Origin: Roseibium album
GTDB taxonomy: Bacteria; Pseudomonadota; Alphaproteobacteria; Rhizobiales; Stappiaceae
DNA length: 64,000 bases
Assembly: GCF_001404515.1 (NCBI RefSeq)
Contig: NZ_CXWE01000003.1
Location: 124,001-188,000, forward strand
Reading direction: 5' to 3'
Position 1 is the stretch's first letter, and every line of letters begins with the position of its first letter. Below are positions 1 through 8,842 of the stretch, piece after piece. The position numbers and the translations under genes were made by a program. Under the pieces are notes generated by a model. The model saw only the letters and a program-made list of their open reading frames with translations. It searched no databases and was not told the origin of the DNA.

Positions 1-441
1 AATGATTATTTCCTGCGGTCCTTCGACGCTCTTGGCGTCCCGGCCGAGACCTATGAAACCGCCGCGCAAGGACCGGTCACGCGTGCATTTGCCGATCTGC
101 TCCTGACGTCTTCAGGCAAGGGATCCTATGCCGAAGGGCTCACTTGCCTGCTCTGCGCCGAATGGTGTTACCTGACATGGGGTCGGCGCGAGGCACAAAA
201 GCCCCGACCGGAGAAATTCTACCTCGCCGAATGGATAGACCTTCACGCCGTTTCCGGTTTCGAAGACTTTGTTGATTGGATCCGCGCTGAACTCGATGAG
301 ATCGGCCCTGCGCTGTCGCCTTTGAAACAGGAAACACTCGCTGAACTCTTCACCCGGATGAGCATGCTGGAAGACGCGTTTTTTGAAGCCGCATGGACAG
401 GCGAACTCCCGGCTGCTTTTGATGATCCGCAACGGCGGTAA
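1..441 (+). CDS. TenA/THI-4 family protein, C-terminal part (cut by window start)
   Basis: Frame 1 is open from the first base to the TAA, giving 146 residues without the N-terminus. The part LLCAEWCYLTWGRR, followed by YLAEWIDLHA, a FxDFVDWIR stretch and a late EDAFFEAAW segment, follows the helical C-terminal half of TenA (thiaminase II and related pyrimidine-salvage hydrolases). In classical TenA the catalytic Cys sits in an LLPCxW motif; here the aligned stretch reads LLCAEW, so the nucleophile position seems to be Ala followed by Glu, more like the TenA_E branch. A role in thiamin-precursor salvage is therefore inference. The stop lies 3 bases before the next gene, so the two are probably co-transcribed. 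Confidence 0.75.
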   Translation, partial: NDYFLRSFDALGVPAETYETAAQGPVTRAFADLLLTSSGKGSYAEGLTCLLCAEWCYLTWGRREAQKPRPEKFYLAEWIDLHAVSGFEDFVDWIRAELDEIGPALSPLKQETLAELFTRMSMLEDAFFEAAWTGELPAAFDDPQRR

Positions 442-444
442 CGC

Positions 445-1338
445 ATGTATCTCTATGAAGCTGCCGCTCTCGGAGCCGCCAGTCTTTGGGCCCTGACCGG
501 ACTTTTGTCTGCTGCGCCTGCTCAACACCTTGGCGCAATCGCCTTCAATTGCACGCGCATGGTTCTCGTCACGATCATGCTGTGCGTTTGGGTGATGTTG
601 ACCGATGGCTGGAATTCAATCGGCAGCGGCCACCTATCGCCATTGATCCTGTCAGGCTTCATCGGAATCTTCATGGGCGATACCGCCCTGTTTCTGACAC
701 TGAACCGAATGGGTCCGCGCCGCACGGCGATGCTCTTCGCACTTAACGCACCCATGTCTGCAATACTCGGCTGGCTGATCCTGGATGAAACGCTCACCGC
801 CATACAGGTTCTGGGGATCGTGCTGATTTTTCTCGGTGTGCTGCTGGCGATTCGTTTCGGCAAACGCAAGTCGCAGCTGCACAAATGGGAAAGTATCAAG
901 GGCCCGCTCTGGGTTGGTGTCCTGTTTGGCATTGCCGCAGCGCTGTCACAGTCCATAGGGTCCTTGATTGCCCGCCCTGTCATGGAAACCGGCGCAGACC
1001 CCGTTGCGGCCTCGAGTATCCGCGTTGGAGTGGCTGCACTCGGTCTCGTCTTGTTGACGCGTCTGCCATTCAGTTGGGTCAAGCCTGCTGGAAGCTTCAC
1101 GCTTCCCGTCATCGGCATCATTGCGGTTTCCGGCCTGCTGGGCATGGGCATCGGCATGACCCTGATACTCTTCGCTCTCTCCGGCGGCGAAGTCGGCATC
1201 ATCGCAACACTATCAGCAACGACCCCGGCGGTGATGCTGCCAATGATGTGGTGGCGGACGAAGGAATTTCCTGCTCTGGGTGCATGGGCAGGTGCTGTCC
1301 TCGTCGTTGCAGGGAGCGCGCTGCTGTTTGTCGTCTGA
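445..1338 (+). CDS. DMT-superfamily (EamA) transporter
   Basis: A 297-residue hydrophobic protein with about ten predicted membrane helices in two EamA repeats, the usual size for drug/metabolite transporters. The first repeat carries the pattern MGDTALFLTLNRMGPRRTAM and the end of the first half reads LGWLILDETLTAIQVLGIVLIFLGV, with the typical conserved Glu (DET). A basic loop (FGKRKSQLHKWES) separates the halves. It begins 3 bases after the TenA-like stop. Substrate unknown; linkage to TenA makes a thiamin-related metabolite possible but unproven. Confidence 0.85.
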   Translation: MYLYEAAALGAASLWALTGLLSAAPAQHLGAIAFNCTRMVLVTIMLCVWVMLTDGWNSIGSGHLSPLILSGFIGIFMGDTALFLTLNRMGPRRTAMLFALNAPMSAILGWLILDETLTAIQVLGIVLIFLGVLLAIRFGKRKSQLHKWESIKGPLWVGVLFGIAAALSQSIGSLIARPVMETGADPVAASSIRVGVAALGLVLLTRLPFSWVKPAGSFTLPVIGIIAVSGLLGMGIGMTLILFALSGGEVGIIATLSATTPAVMLPMMWWRTKEFPALGAWAGAVLVVAGSALLFVV

Positions 1339-1555
1339 GAGAATTCGCAGCAACAATAGTGCATGGTGTCGTGAACAACATGCATGGGCCGGACAAGCCC
1401 GAGGACGTCGCCTTTTTCCGCAGCAGCGTCGATAAATGTAAACAATCGCCAGAGATTGCAATCTAGCCTGTCCGAGAGAAAAGTTGGTCAAAGTCACCCG
1501 GCAGCACACCGGGGATCCGGACGACGCTGCGAATCAAGGTTGCGGTCAAGGGGAA

Positions 1556-3589
1556 ATGGACGTGTCCGTATTGCTCGAACCGTTTCGGCTGAAACACCTC
1601 ACGCTGCGCAATCGCATCATTAGCACGTCGCATGCGCCGAATTTTGTCGAAGCCGGTCATCCGCGTGAGCGCTACAGGCTGTACCACGAAGAGAAGGCGA
1701 AAGGCGGCGTTGCCCTGACGATGATCGGCGGATCGACGAACATCGCGCCGGACAGCCCCTCGGTTTTCGGTCAGCTCTATGCTGGCGATGACAGCATCGT
1801 GCCATGGTTCAGGGAATTGACCGATGGCGTACACCGGCACGGCGCGGCTGTGATGTGCCAGATAACCCATATGGGTCGCCGAACGGCATGGGACGACGGG
1901 CATTGGCTTCCGGTCCTGGCACCTTCAGGCGTGCGCGAACGTGCCCACCGTGCGTTCCCCAAGGTGATGGAATTGCAAGACATGGATCGTATCGTCCATG
2001 ACTTCGCCGCGGCGGCGCGCCGGTGCAAGGCAGGTGGTTTCGATGGAATTGAATTGCTGTCCCACTCGCACCTGTTGGGACAGTTTCTGTCTCCGCTCAC
2101 CAATCGGCGCGAAGACGATTATGGTGGTCCTCTTGCAAATCGAATGCGTCTGACGCTGCAGGTGATTGATGCCGTGCGAACAGAAGTTGGCCCGGACTTT
2201 GTCCTTTCGATGCGCATCACCGGAGATGAACTCACCGGGGACGGTTTGAGCACCCGGGACTGCATTGCCGCTGCCCGGCTGATTGAGGAAACCGGTCAAG
2301 TCGACTTGCTCAACATTCTTGCAGGTGCTCCGTACGATGATTTGGGCCTTGCCGAATGGGTACGCCCAATGGGACTGCCATCTGCTCCACATATCGAGGT
2401 GGCGGGACGCATCCGCGAGGCCGTCAACCTACCCATCCTTCATGCAGGCGGCATTGCCGATATTGCCACAGCACAACATGCGATAGCTGAAGGTCACGTC
2501 GATCTGGTTGGAATGACACGCGCCCAGATGGCCGATCCCTATCTGGTGGCCAAACTTTCACGCGGGGAGGAAGTCCGCATTCGTCCCTGCGTCGGCCTCG
2601 GCTACTGTGTCGACAGGGTCAATCAGGGCAAACCTGCCGTCTGTGGGCACAATGCTGCAACCGGGCGGGAACAGACCTTGCCTCACGTCCTGTCAGCCAG
2701 TGAACGGCCCAGGAAAGTTGTCGTTGTGGGCGGAGGCCCCGGAGGACTCGAAGTTGCGCGTGTCTGTGCTCACCGGGGTCATGATGTTGTCCTTTTCGAG
2801 GCCTCCGATCGTCTTGGAGGACAGTTGGTACTGGCCGCCAGGGGGACGACGCGCAGACAGGTCCAGGGGGTCGTGGATTGGCTGATCTCGGAGGTGAACA
2901 CCCTTGGGGTCGACCTCCGCCTGAACACTTATGCGGAAGCCGGCGAAGTGATTTCCGAGATGCCGGATCTCGTCATCATCGCGACCGGCGGCTGGCCGGC
3001 ACCTCCAACATTTCCCGGTGCTGCACTCGCCGTTTCCAGTTGGGACGTTTTGTCCGGTGAAGCTCGAGTTTCGGGAGAAATCCTTCTGTTTGACGAGGTC
3101 GGCGATCATCCGGCTGCGGTCACTGCCGATTTTCTGTCGCGCGCCGGAAGCTCTGTCGAGATTGCAACACCCGACCGCACGCTGCTGCATGATCTTGGCC
3201 CGACCACAAGCGCTGTTGCCTTGCGAGATCTGTCGGCCAATGGCGTCAAATTCACGTGCCTTCAAGAAATTGCGGAGCTGACCGGAAAGGGTGGCAGGAT
3301 AGAGGTGCACCTGCGTCACACGTTGACCGGAGAAATCACCGCTCGTCACGTCGATCACGTGGTTGTAGAGCATGGCCTTACTCCGATGGACGGGCTTTAT
3401 CATGAGCTCAAGCCATTTTCTAAGAATTTCGGTCAGATCAATCACACTGCTCTGATCAGGGGAGAAATCGCCTTCCCGGACACCAATCCGGAAGGTAAAT
3501 TCGATCTGGCACGTGTTGGCGACGCGATCGCAAGCCGCAACATGCATGCCGCAATCCTGGACGCCTTGCGCATATGTGTGCCGGTTTGA
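1556..3589 (+). CDS. FMN/FAD/Fe-S oxidoreductase of the trimethylamine dehydrogenase / dienoyl-CoA reductase / N-methylproline demethylase type
   Basis: 677 residues in the order: Old-Yellow-Enzyme TIM barrel (about 1-335), cysteine-rich linker (345-363), then a Rossmann FAD/NAD part with VVVVGGGPGGLEVA near 385. The family includes trimethylamine dehydrogenase, 2,4-dienoyl-CoA reductase and stachydrine/N-methylproline demethylases (StcD/HpbA); the RPCVG..YCVDR linker most resembles the demethylases. The four cluster positions in trimethylamine-dehydrogenase spacing are C345, L348, C351 and C363, so one usual cysteine is Leu. An in-frame ATG at 1484 exists, but the barrel begins right after the ATG at 1556 (AAGGGG just upstream), so I prefer 1556. 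A hydroxyproline-dehydratase-like enolase lies 5 kb downstream, which favours an N-methylated amino-acid substrate; that is inference. Confidence 0.8.
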   Translation: MDVSVLLEPFRLKHLTLRNRIISTSHAPNFVEAGHPRERYRLYHEEKAKGGVALTMIGGSTNIAPDSPSVFGQLYAGDDSIVPWFRELTDGVHRHGAAVMCQITHMGRRTAWDDGHWLPVLAPSGVRERAHRAFPKVMELQDMDRIVHDFAAAARRCKAGGFDGIELLSHSHLLGQFLSPLTNRREDDYGGPLANRMRLTLQVIDAVRTEVGPDFVLSMRITGDELTGDGLSTRDCIAAARLIEETGQVDLLNILAGAPYDDLGLAEWVRPMGLPSAPHIEVAGRIREAVNLPILHAGGIADIATAQHAIAEGHVDLVGMTRAQMADPYLVAKLSRGEEVRIRPCVGLGYCVDRVNQGKPAVCGHNAATGREQTLPHVLSASERPRKVVVVGGGPGGLEVARVCAHRGHDVVLFEASDRLGGQLVLAARGTTRRQVQGVVDWLISEVNTLGVDLRLNTYAEAGEVISEMPDLVIIATGGWPAPPTFPGAALAVSSWDVLSGEARVSGEILLFDEVGDHPAAVTADFLSRAGSSVEIATPDRTLLHDLGPTTSAVALRDLSANGVKFTCLQEIAELTGKGGRIEVHLRHTLTGEITARHVDHVVVEHGLTPMDGLYHELKPFSKNFGQINHTALIRGEIAFPDTNPEGKFDLARVGDAIASRNMHAAILDALRICVPV

Positions 3590-3763
3590 ATCGCTTCCGG
3601 ACCTCTTGTCGCCGGCAACCCGAAGCGATCACGGATCACCTGCTTTCAGCGGATCAGACAGGACGCGCGAACAAAAAAAGAATACAAGTAAAAATTGAAG
3701 TCATTTGCCGAATATTTACCTTGAAAATTTACGATCCCCTGCGAGAGGCTATAGGGGAATTTC

Positions 3764-5479
3764 ATGAAAAGTCTTTATGCTCGTTTGAGCGTTACGTCCA
3801 CGCTGGCAATTGTTTCGGCCGGCGTGCTGACAATCTCGATGGTTGTCGTCGGTTTCATCCTGTATCAGGTGGCGCTTGGTCAGGCTCAATCTGCTGCCAT
3901 CAAGAAACAGGACGTCAACCTGCGCGTCGCCGCGACGATCCTTCAAGAACGTGTTGAAGGAACGAATGTAAGCTGGAACAATGCCGGCAACGTCACGCGG
4001 ATCGAACTGGCCGAAATTCCTGCGTTCGAGAATCATCAGATGATCGATGCAATCGGCCGGATGACCGGTGAGACGGCTACTGTTTTTGCCTGGGATCCGG
4101 AAACGCGCGACTTCTGGCGCAAGACCACCAACATCATCAAGGGCGACGGCAAACGAGCGGTTGGAACGCCTCTGGGCCAGAAGGGTGCCGTTTACCCGGT
4201 CGTGACCGGCGGCAAGACGTTCTACGGTCAGGCAACGATCCTCGGCAAGGACTATTTCACGGTCTACAAACCAATCTTTGCCAGCCAGGGTGATATCATC
4301 GGCATTCTTTATGCCGGGGTCGAAAAAGCTGCTGTGCAGGCGAACGTCTGGGAACTCATGAGCGGCTACGCAATGCTGGCGTTTCCGGTGGTGATCGTTT
4401 CTGTACTGCTTCTGATTTTCGCGATCCGTCAGCAATTGCGCCCCGTGACAAAACTTGCAGAAATCACCACGCAGATTGCTCAGGACAATCTGGAGGAAGA
4501 AGTTCCTTTCAAGGAACGAACCGATCAGATCGGCGCGCTGGCTCAGGCCGTCAACACACTGAAGACAAGAGCCGTGGAACGCCTTTCGCTTGCCGATCAG
4601 CAACGAGACACGGAAGTCGCTGCACATGAGCGCCAGAACAGTGTTCAGGCATTGATCGAAGGGTTCCGCAGCAATGTATCGAACGTTCTGAATTCGGTGA
4701 ACGAAACCGTCCAGAACTTGGAGGGTACGGCCGGACGCCTGTCCGACCTTTCAAGTCAAAGCGCGACCAGCGCCACGGAAACCCTCAATTCGGCCGACGA
4801 TGCGACCTCAAGCGTCCAAACCGTGGCAAGCGCAGCCGAGGAACTCTCCGCCTCGATCGGAGAAATCTCCCGCCAGGTGGCCCAGACGACCGAAGTTGTC
4901 AGCAGAGCGACAGAGGGCACTCGTGTCACCAACGAAAAGGTCGAAGGTCTTGCATCTTCAGCCTCCAAGATCGGTGAGGTCGTGACACTGATCCAGGCGA
5001 TTGCCGAACAAACAAACCTTCTGGCACTCAACGCCACGATCGAAGCGGCGAGGGCCGGAGAAGCCGGCAAGGGCTTCGCGGTTGTTGCGGCCGAAGTGAA
5101 GGAGCTCGCGACACAGACTTCCAGGGCAACTGAGGAGATCGGTGCCCAGATTACGGCCATCCAGGATGCGACCAAGGAATCCGTCAGCGCGATCGCGGAA
5201 ATAACGACGATCATGGAGGAGGTGAATTCCTATACCAGCACCATCGCCTCTGCGGTCAACGAACAGGGATCGGCAACGGGCGAAATCTCTCAAAACGCGC
5301 AGAAAGCCGCCGAAGGCACCACATTCGTTTCATCGCGAATGTCTGATCTGTCAGGAACCGTAAACGAGACGTCGGAGTCTTCACAAACGGTTCTGGATGC
5401 CTCAGAGCAGTTGTCCACGCGCACCGAGGAACTGCAACGGGAAGTCGAGTCGTTCCTGCAAAATGTTGCTGCCGCCTGA
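3764..5479 (+). CDS. Methyl-accepting chemotaxis protein with periplasmic Cache domain
   Basis: 571 residues. An N-terminal membrane helix (about 12-38) is followed by a periplasmic single Cache-type domain (about 40-195, with [18 protein letters not shown] and [10 protein letters not shown]), a second helix (about 200-225), a HAMP segment and a cytoplasmic signalling domain. The hairpin tip is intact around residues 415-435 ([19 protein letters not shown]). The end (FLQNVAAA) lacks a CheR/CheB-docking pentapeptide. A good AGGGGA site precedes the ATG. It transmits ligand binding to CheW/CheA; the ligand cannot be read. Its place between two catabolic genes suggests it may sense one of their substrates. 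Confidence 0.93.
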   Translation: MKSLYARLSVTSTLAIVSAGVLTISMVVVGFILYQVALGQAQSAAIKKQDVNLRVAATILQERVEGTNVSWNNAGNVTRIELAEIPAFENHQMIDAIGRMTGETATVFAWDPETRDFWRKTTNIIKGDGKRAVGTPLGQKGAVYPVVTGGKTFYGQATILGKDYFTVYKPIFASQGDIIGILYAGVEKAAVQANVWELMSGYAMLAFPVVIVSVLLLIFAIRQQLRPVTKLAEITTQIAQDNLEEEVPFKERTDQIGALAQAVNTLKTRAVERLSLADQQRDTEVAAHERQNSVQALIEGFRSNVSNVLNSVNETVQNLEGTAGRLSDLSSQSATSATETLNSADDATSSVQTVASAAEELSASIGEISRQVAQTTEVVSRATEGTRVTNEKVEGLASSASKIGEVVTLIQAIAEQTNLLALNATIEAARAGEAGKGFAVVAAEVKELATQTSRATEEIGAQITAIQDATKESVSAIAEITTIMEEVNSYTSTIASAVNEQGSATGEISQNAQKAAEGTTFVSSRMSDLSGTVNETSESSQTVLDASEQLSTRTEELQREVESFLQNVAAA

Positions 5480-5499
5480 GGCACGCTTCTGAAGCATCG

Positions 5500-6441
5500 T
5501 TATCGCGCGGAGGCCTCCGGTCTCCGCGCACCGGCGCTCTCCGCCTCACCCTCTTTGCGCCCGGACGACGCGGCCAGCCAGTTGAATACCAGCCTTGCCT
5601 GTTCGGACGCATGGGGTTGCAGTTTGACGTAGTAGTCACGCGGAGACGAAACGGTTTCCCGCAACAGTTTCACCAGGCGCCCTGTCTCCACGAAAGAACG
5701 GGTCAAGCCTTCCCAACCGAGAACTGCGCCCATATCATCCTGCGCTGCCTGGAGCGCGATAACATAGTTGTTGACCCGGTGGCTGTTTCTCAGCTTTCCT
5801 CCATAGCCCAGCGCTGCGAACCAGTCCTGCCAGTCGGTCCAGTCTGTTCCGCCGGCGTCCAGATGTATCAGCGGCAGGGCTGCCAGATCGTCGATTGTCG
5901 AGATCCTGTTTTGTTCAGCAAAACGCGGACTCGCCAACGCTGAAATACGGTCATGGAACAATGCCCGGCACAGCCCGGTATCACTGGACATATCACCGTA
6001 GTGAATACTGAGATCGCAGTCCGGTTCGATTTCGTCGGCGTCACTGACGATCTGCGATACCGAGATGTGTGGGTGCGACTTCCAGAATTGCGCCAGCCTG
6101 GGTGTCAACCACAACGCGCTCATGGCGGTCGTCGCCCGGATCGTCACGGATGTTTTCCACGCCCGTGCTCTCAACTGATCCAGAGCACCGTTGATCTCCT
6201 CAAATCCGCGTTGGAGCGAAACCAGCAGATAGGCTCCTGTCTCGGTCAGTTCAACGCCGCGATGATGGCGGCGGAAGAGAACGCTGTTCAGATCCTGTTC
6301 GAGCGCTTTCACCTGATGGCTGACCGCCGCCGGCGTAACATTCAGTTCGGCCGCGGCCTTTTTGAAACTGATATGCCTGGCGGCAGATTCAAAGCTGACC
6401 AATGAGCTCAGCGGTGGCAGATCATACGGACGCTTAGGCAA
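5500..6441 (-). CDS. LysR-family transcriptional regulator (GcvA-like)
   Basis: 313 residues. The N-terminal winged helix is clear (SLVSFESAARHISFKKAAAE, then LNVTPAAVSHQVKALE), followed by a substrate-binding domain of GcvA/AmpR type with WLTPRLAQFW near residue 110. It is divergent from the 2-oxoglutarate oxygenase operon, with 164 bp between start codons; LysR regulators commonly control the divergent operon with a pathway intermediate as co-inducer, so it is the probable regulator of 6606-9960. Its stop is 20 bp from the convergent chemoreceptor. The Arg- and Ser-rich tail lies beyond the conserved domain. Confidence 0.9.
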   Translation of the reverse strand: MPKRPYDLPPLSSLVSFESAARHISFKKAAAELNVTPAAVSHQVKALEQDLNSVLFRRHHRGVELTETGAYLLVSLQRGFEEINGALDQLRARAWKTSVTIRATTAMSALWLTPRLAQFWKSHPHISVSQIVSDADEIEPDCDLSIHYGDMSSDTGLCRALFHDRISALASPRFAEQNRISTIDDLAALPLIHLDAGGTDWTDWQDWFAALGYGGKLRNSHRVNNYVIALQAAQDDMGAVLGWEGLTRSFVETGRLVKLLRETVSSPRDYYVKLQPHASEQARLVFNWLAASSGRKEGEAESAGARRPEASAR

Positions 6442-6605
6442 ATCGATCTCACCTCAATCCGGGCAGCGATGTAACATCCTAAGGACCATTTGAGATATCT
6501 GCATTAGTTTTTTTGACTCAAGATGAATATTTTTGTCATTGCCAGCCTGGGCGATGAACTCGAGAAATAAGGTCAGGAACGAACTCGAAGCCTTCAGGAT
6601 CTTTC

Positions 6606-7610
6606 ATGCTGAATCCGAATACGCCGATGCTCGCCGACGCCTTGCACGCCACCCGTCAGTCGTTCGACAAAATCCCCGTCGTTGATCTGGCCCCACTGAT
6701 TGATGGAAGCAATCCGCAAAAGGTTGCCGGAGAAATCAACTGGGCGCTGGCCAATGCGGGTTTCATGTATGTCAGGAACCATGGCATCGCCGACACCGTG
6801 GTTGACGATGCATTCGATCAGACCAAGGCTTTTTTCAAACTGCCGGATACCGAGAAAATGGATCTGCACGTTTCCAGATCCGGCCAGACGTTACGCGGCT
6901 ACATAGAGCCCTTCGGCGAAAACACTGACCCTGGCAAGACCAAGGACCTCAAGGAGTGCTTCGACCTTGGTCCTGAATCCGAGCCTGACTGTCCCTTCTT
7001 CGGACCGAATCCCTGGCCGGACGAAGCGAAAATTCCCGGATTTCGCGATGCGGTTTATCGCTACCATGAAGAAATGAAACGACTGTCGATGACAATACTG
7101 ACCGGGATAGCCCGCAGTCTTGATCAGGCACCGGACTTCTTCGAAAACAGGATGCGCAACCCGATCAGCATCCAGCGTCTCCTGCATTATCCTCCACAAA
7201 CAGGGATCGTGGACGAAAGCATCATCGGCATAGGTGCACATACGGACTACGGCAGCCTGACAATCCTGGCACAGGACGATGTCGGTGGTCTGCAGGTCAT
7301 GAACCGCGACGGGCAGTGGGTTGAGGGTACGCCCATCGCTGGCACCTTCGTCATCAATATCGGCGATTTGCTGCAGCGCCTGACCAATGACCGGTTCCTG
7401 GCGAACCTGCATCGTGTGGTCAACACCAGCGGGCGCGAACGCTATTCAATCCCGTTTTTCATTGATGCGGACTACGATGCCGAATTCTCGCCTCTTCCTT
7501 CCTGCGTCTCGCAGGACAATCCGGCGCGCTATGAGGCGGTGACTTGCGGTGCCCACAAATACGGGCGGTTCGTCCAGAGCTATCCGCATCTTCAGAAAGT
7601 TCCCGCCTGA
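6606..7610 (+). CDS. 2-oxoglutarate/Fe(II)-dependent oxygenase, isopenicillin-N-synthase-like
   Basis: 334 residues, usual for this superfamily. The DIOX_N part starts at IPVVDLAPLIDG. The iron ligands are H212 and D214 (GAHTDYGSLTIL) and H269 (LANLHRVV); R279 and S281 (RYSIPFFID) are the expected 2-oxoglutarate-binding RxS pair. The bacterial clade includes amino-acid and sugar hydroxylases and ethylene-forming enzyme, so the substrate is open. It is the first gene downstream of the LysR divergent promoter; an AGGAT site precedes the ATG. The next two genes encode a reductase and a dehydratase, so a hydroxylation-oxidation-dehydration sequence on a small acid or amino acid is plausible. Confidence 0.88.
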   Translation: MLNPNTPMLADALHATRQSFDKIPVVDLAPLIDGSNPQKVAGEINWALANAGFMYVRNHGIADTVVDDAFDQTKAFFKLPDTEKMDLHVSRSGQTLRGYIEPFGENTDPGKTKDLKECFDLGPESEPDCPFFGPNPWPDEAKIPGFRDAVYRYHEEMKRLSMTILTGIARSLDQAPDFFENRMRNPISIQRLLHYPPQTGIVDESIIGIGAHTDYGSLTILAQDDVGGLQVMNRDGQWVEGTPIAGTFVINIGDLLQRLTNDRFLANLHRVVNTSGRERYSIPFFIDADYDAEFSPLPSCVSQDNPARYEAVTCGAHKYGRFVQSYPHLQKVPA

Positions 7611-7744
7611 CCAATGGTGGATTTTTTGCAGTTACGGGCACACATTGACATCTGCTAATTGGGGAACACGGCGTACGAACTCCCGATATGGTTGGATAAA
7701 AGCGCCGTGGTGTGGACAGCGGTTACCCCTCATAGGAAACGTGC

Positions 7745-8842
7745 ATGAAGCTACCCGACACGATGACTGCAGTGCTGCTGACGCACCACGGTGGGATTGA
7801 AGCACTTGAATACCGGACCGACGTCCCGGTGCCCCGCCCCGGCAAGGAGGAACTCCTGATCAGGGTCTCGGCAGCAGGGGTCAACAATACCGACATCAAC
7901 ACGAGGATCGGCTGGTATTCCAAGAAGGTCACCGACAGCACCAATGCGGGCGGCGCAGAGGGTTTCGAAAATGCTGCTGACGCCGATGCCACGTGGTCGG
8001 GCATTCCCATGTCCTTCCCGCGCATCCAGGGTGCAGATGTCTGCGGTCATGTTGTTGCCGTCGGCGAAAAAGTCAACGATACGCGCCTGGGTGAACGGGT
8101 AATCGTTCGCAACATGTTGCGAAGCTATGTCGACTATCGTCCCTTCGAGTGCTGGACACTCGGTTCGGAATGCGATGGCGGTTTTGCACAGTTTTGCGTT
8201 GCCCCGGCCCGGGAAACGCACGCCGTCTCCTGTGATTGGAGCAACGAGGAACTGGCCTCCATTCCCTGTGCCTATTCCACCGCTGAAAACATGTTGCACC
8301 GGGCGGCGGTCGGAGCTGAAAGGGTCCTGATAACAGGCGCCTCGGGAGGTGTCGGATCCGCTGCAGTGCAACTCGCAAAAAGGCGCGGCGCACAGGTGAT
8401 CGCCGTGTCGTCCAGCGCGAAGGCAAAAGCCGTCCTGTCTTTCGGTGCGGATCAAGTCATAGACCGCGACGCGGACTTGCCGGCAGAATTGGGAGAAGGC
8501 AGCGTTGACGTGGTGATTGACCTGGTGGCAGGAAAAGCCTGGCCCACTTACCTGCAGATCCTGAAGCGCGGCGGTCGATATGCGACAGCAGGCGCCATCG
8601 CCGGACCTATTTCCGAAATTGATGTCCGGACGCTTTATCTCAAGGACCTGACATTGTTCGGCTGCACTTTTCAGGAAGACGCCGTTTTTGAAAACCTGGT
8701 CACCTACATTGAAAACAGTGAAATCCGACCGCTGGTGTCAAGGAAGTATCCCTTGGCGAATATTGCCGACGCACAGGAGGACTTTCTCGCAAAAACCTAT
8801 CCCGGGAAACTGGTGTTGGTTCCGCCGCAGGTGGAGGCATGA
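7745..8842 (+). CDS. Zinc-free medium-chain dehydrogenase/reductase (quinone-oxidoreductase-like)
   Basis: 365 residues with a GroES-like N-terminal half (AAGVNNTDINTR at about 40-50, where catalytic-zinc MDR enzymes have Cys) and a Rossmann half with ITGASGGVGSAAVQLAKRRG near residue 200. Absence of the zinc Cys places it with quinone-oxidoreductase or enoyl-reductase-like members that use NADPH. An AGGA site lies 7 bp before the ATG. Its TGA overlaps the ATG of the enolase-superfamily gene (ATGA), so the two are translationally coupled. Substrate unknown. Confidence 0.88.
   Translation: MKLPDTMTAVLLTHHGGIEALEYRTDVPVPRPGKEELLIRVSAAGVNNTDINTRIGWYSKKVTDSTNAGGAEGFENAADADATWSGIPMSFPRIQGADVCGHVVAVGEKVNDTRLGERVIVRNMLRSYVDYRPFECWTLGSECDGGFAQFCVAPARETHAVSCDWSNEELASIPCAYSTAENMLHRAAVGAERVLITGASGGVGSAAVQLAKRRGAQVIAVSSSAKAKAVLSFGADQVIDRDADLPAELGEGSVDVVIDLVAGKAWPTYLQILKRGGRYATAGAIAGPISEIDVRTLYLKDLTLFGCTFQEDAVFENLVTYIENSEIRPLVSRKYPLANIADAQEDFLAKTYPGKLVLVPPQVEA

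Noticed and set aside
2693-3547. 284-residue minus-strand frame
   Set aside because: Shadow of the flavoprotein gene; composition is not protein-like.
6523-6539. ATGA-N9-TCAT in the LysR/2OG oxygenase intergenic region as LysR box
   Set aside because: Only 4-bp arms; expected by chance in AT-rich DNA.
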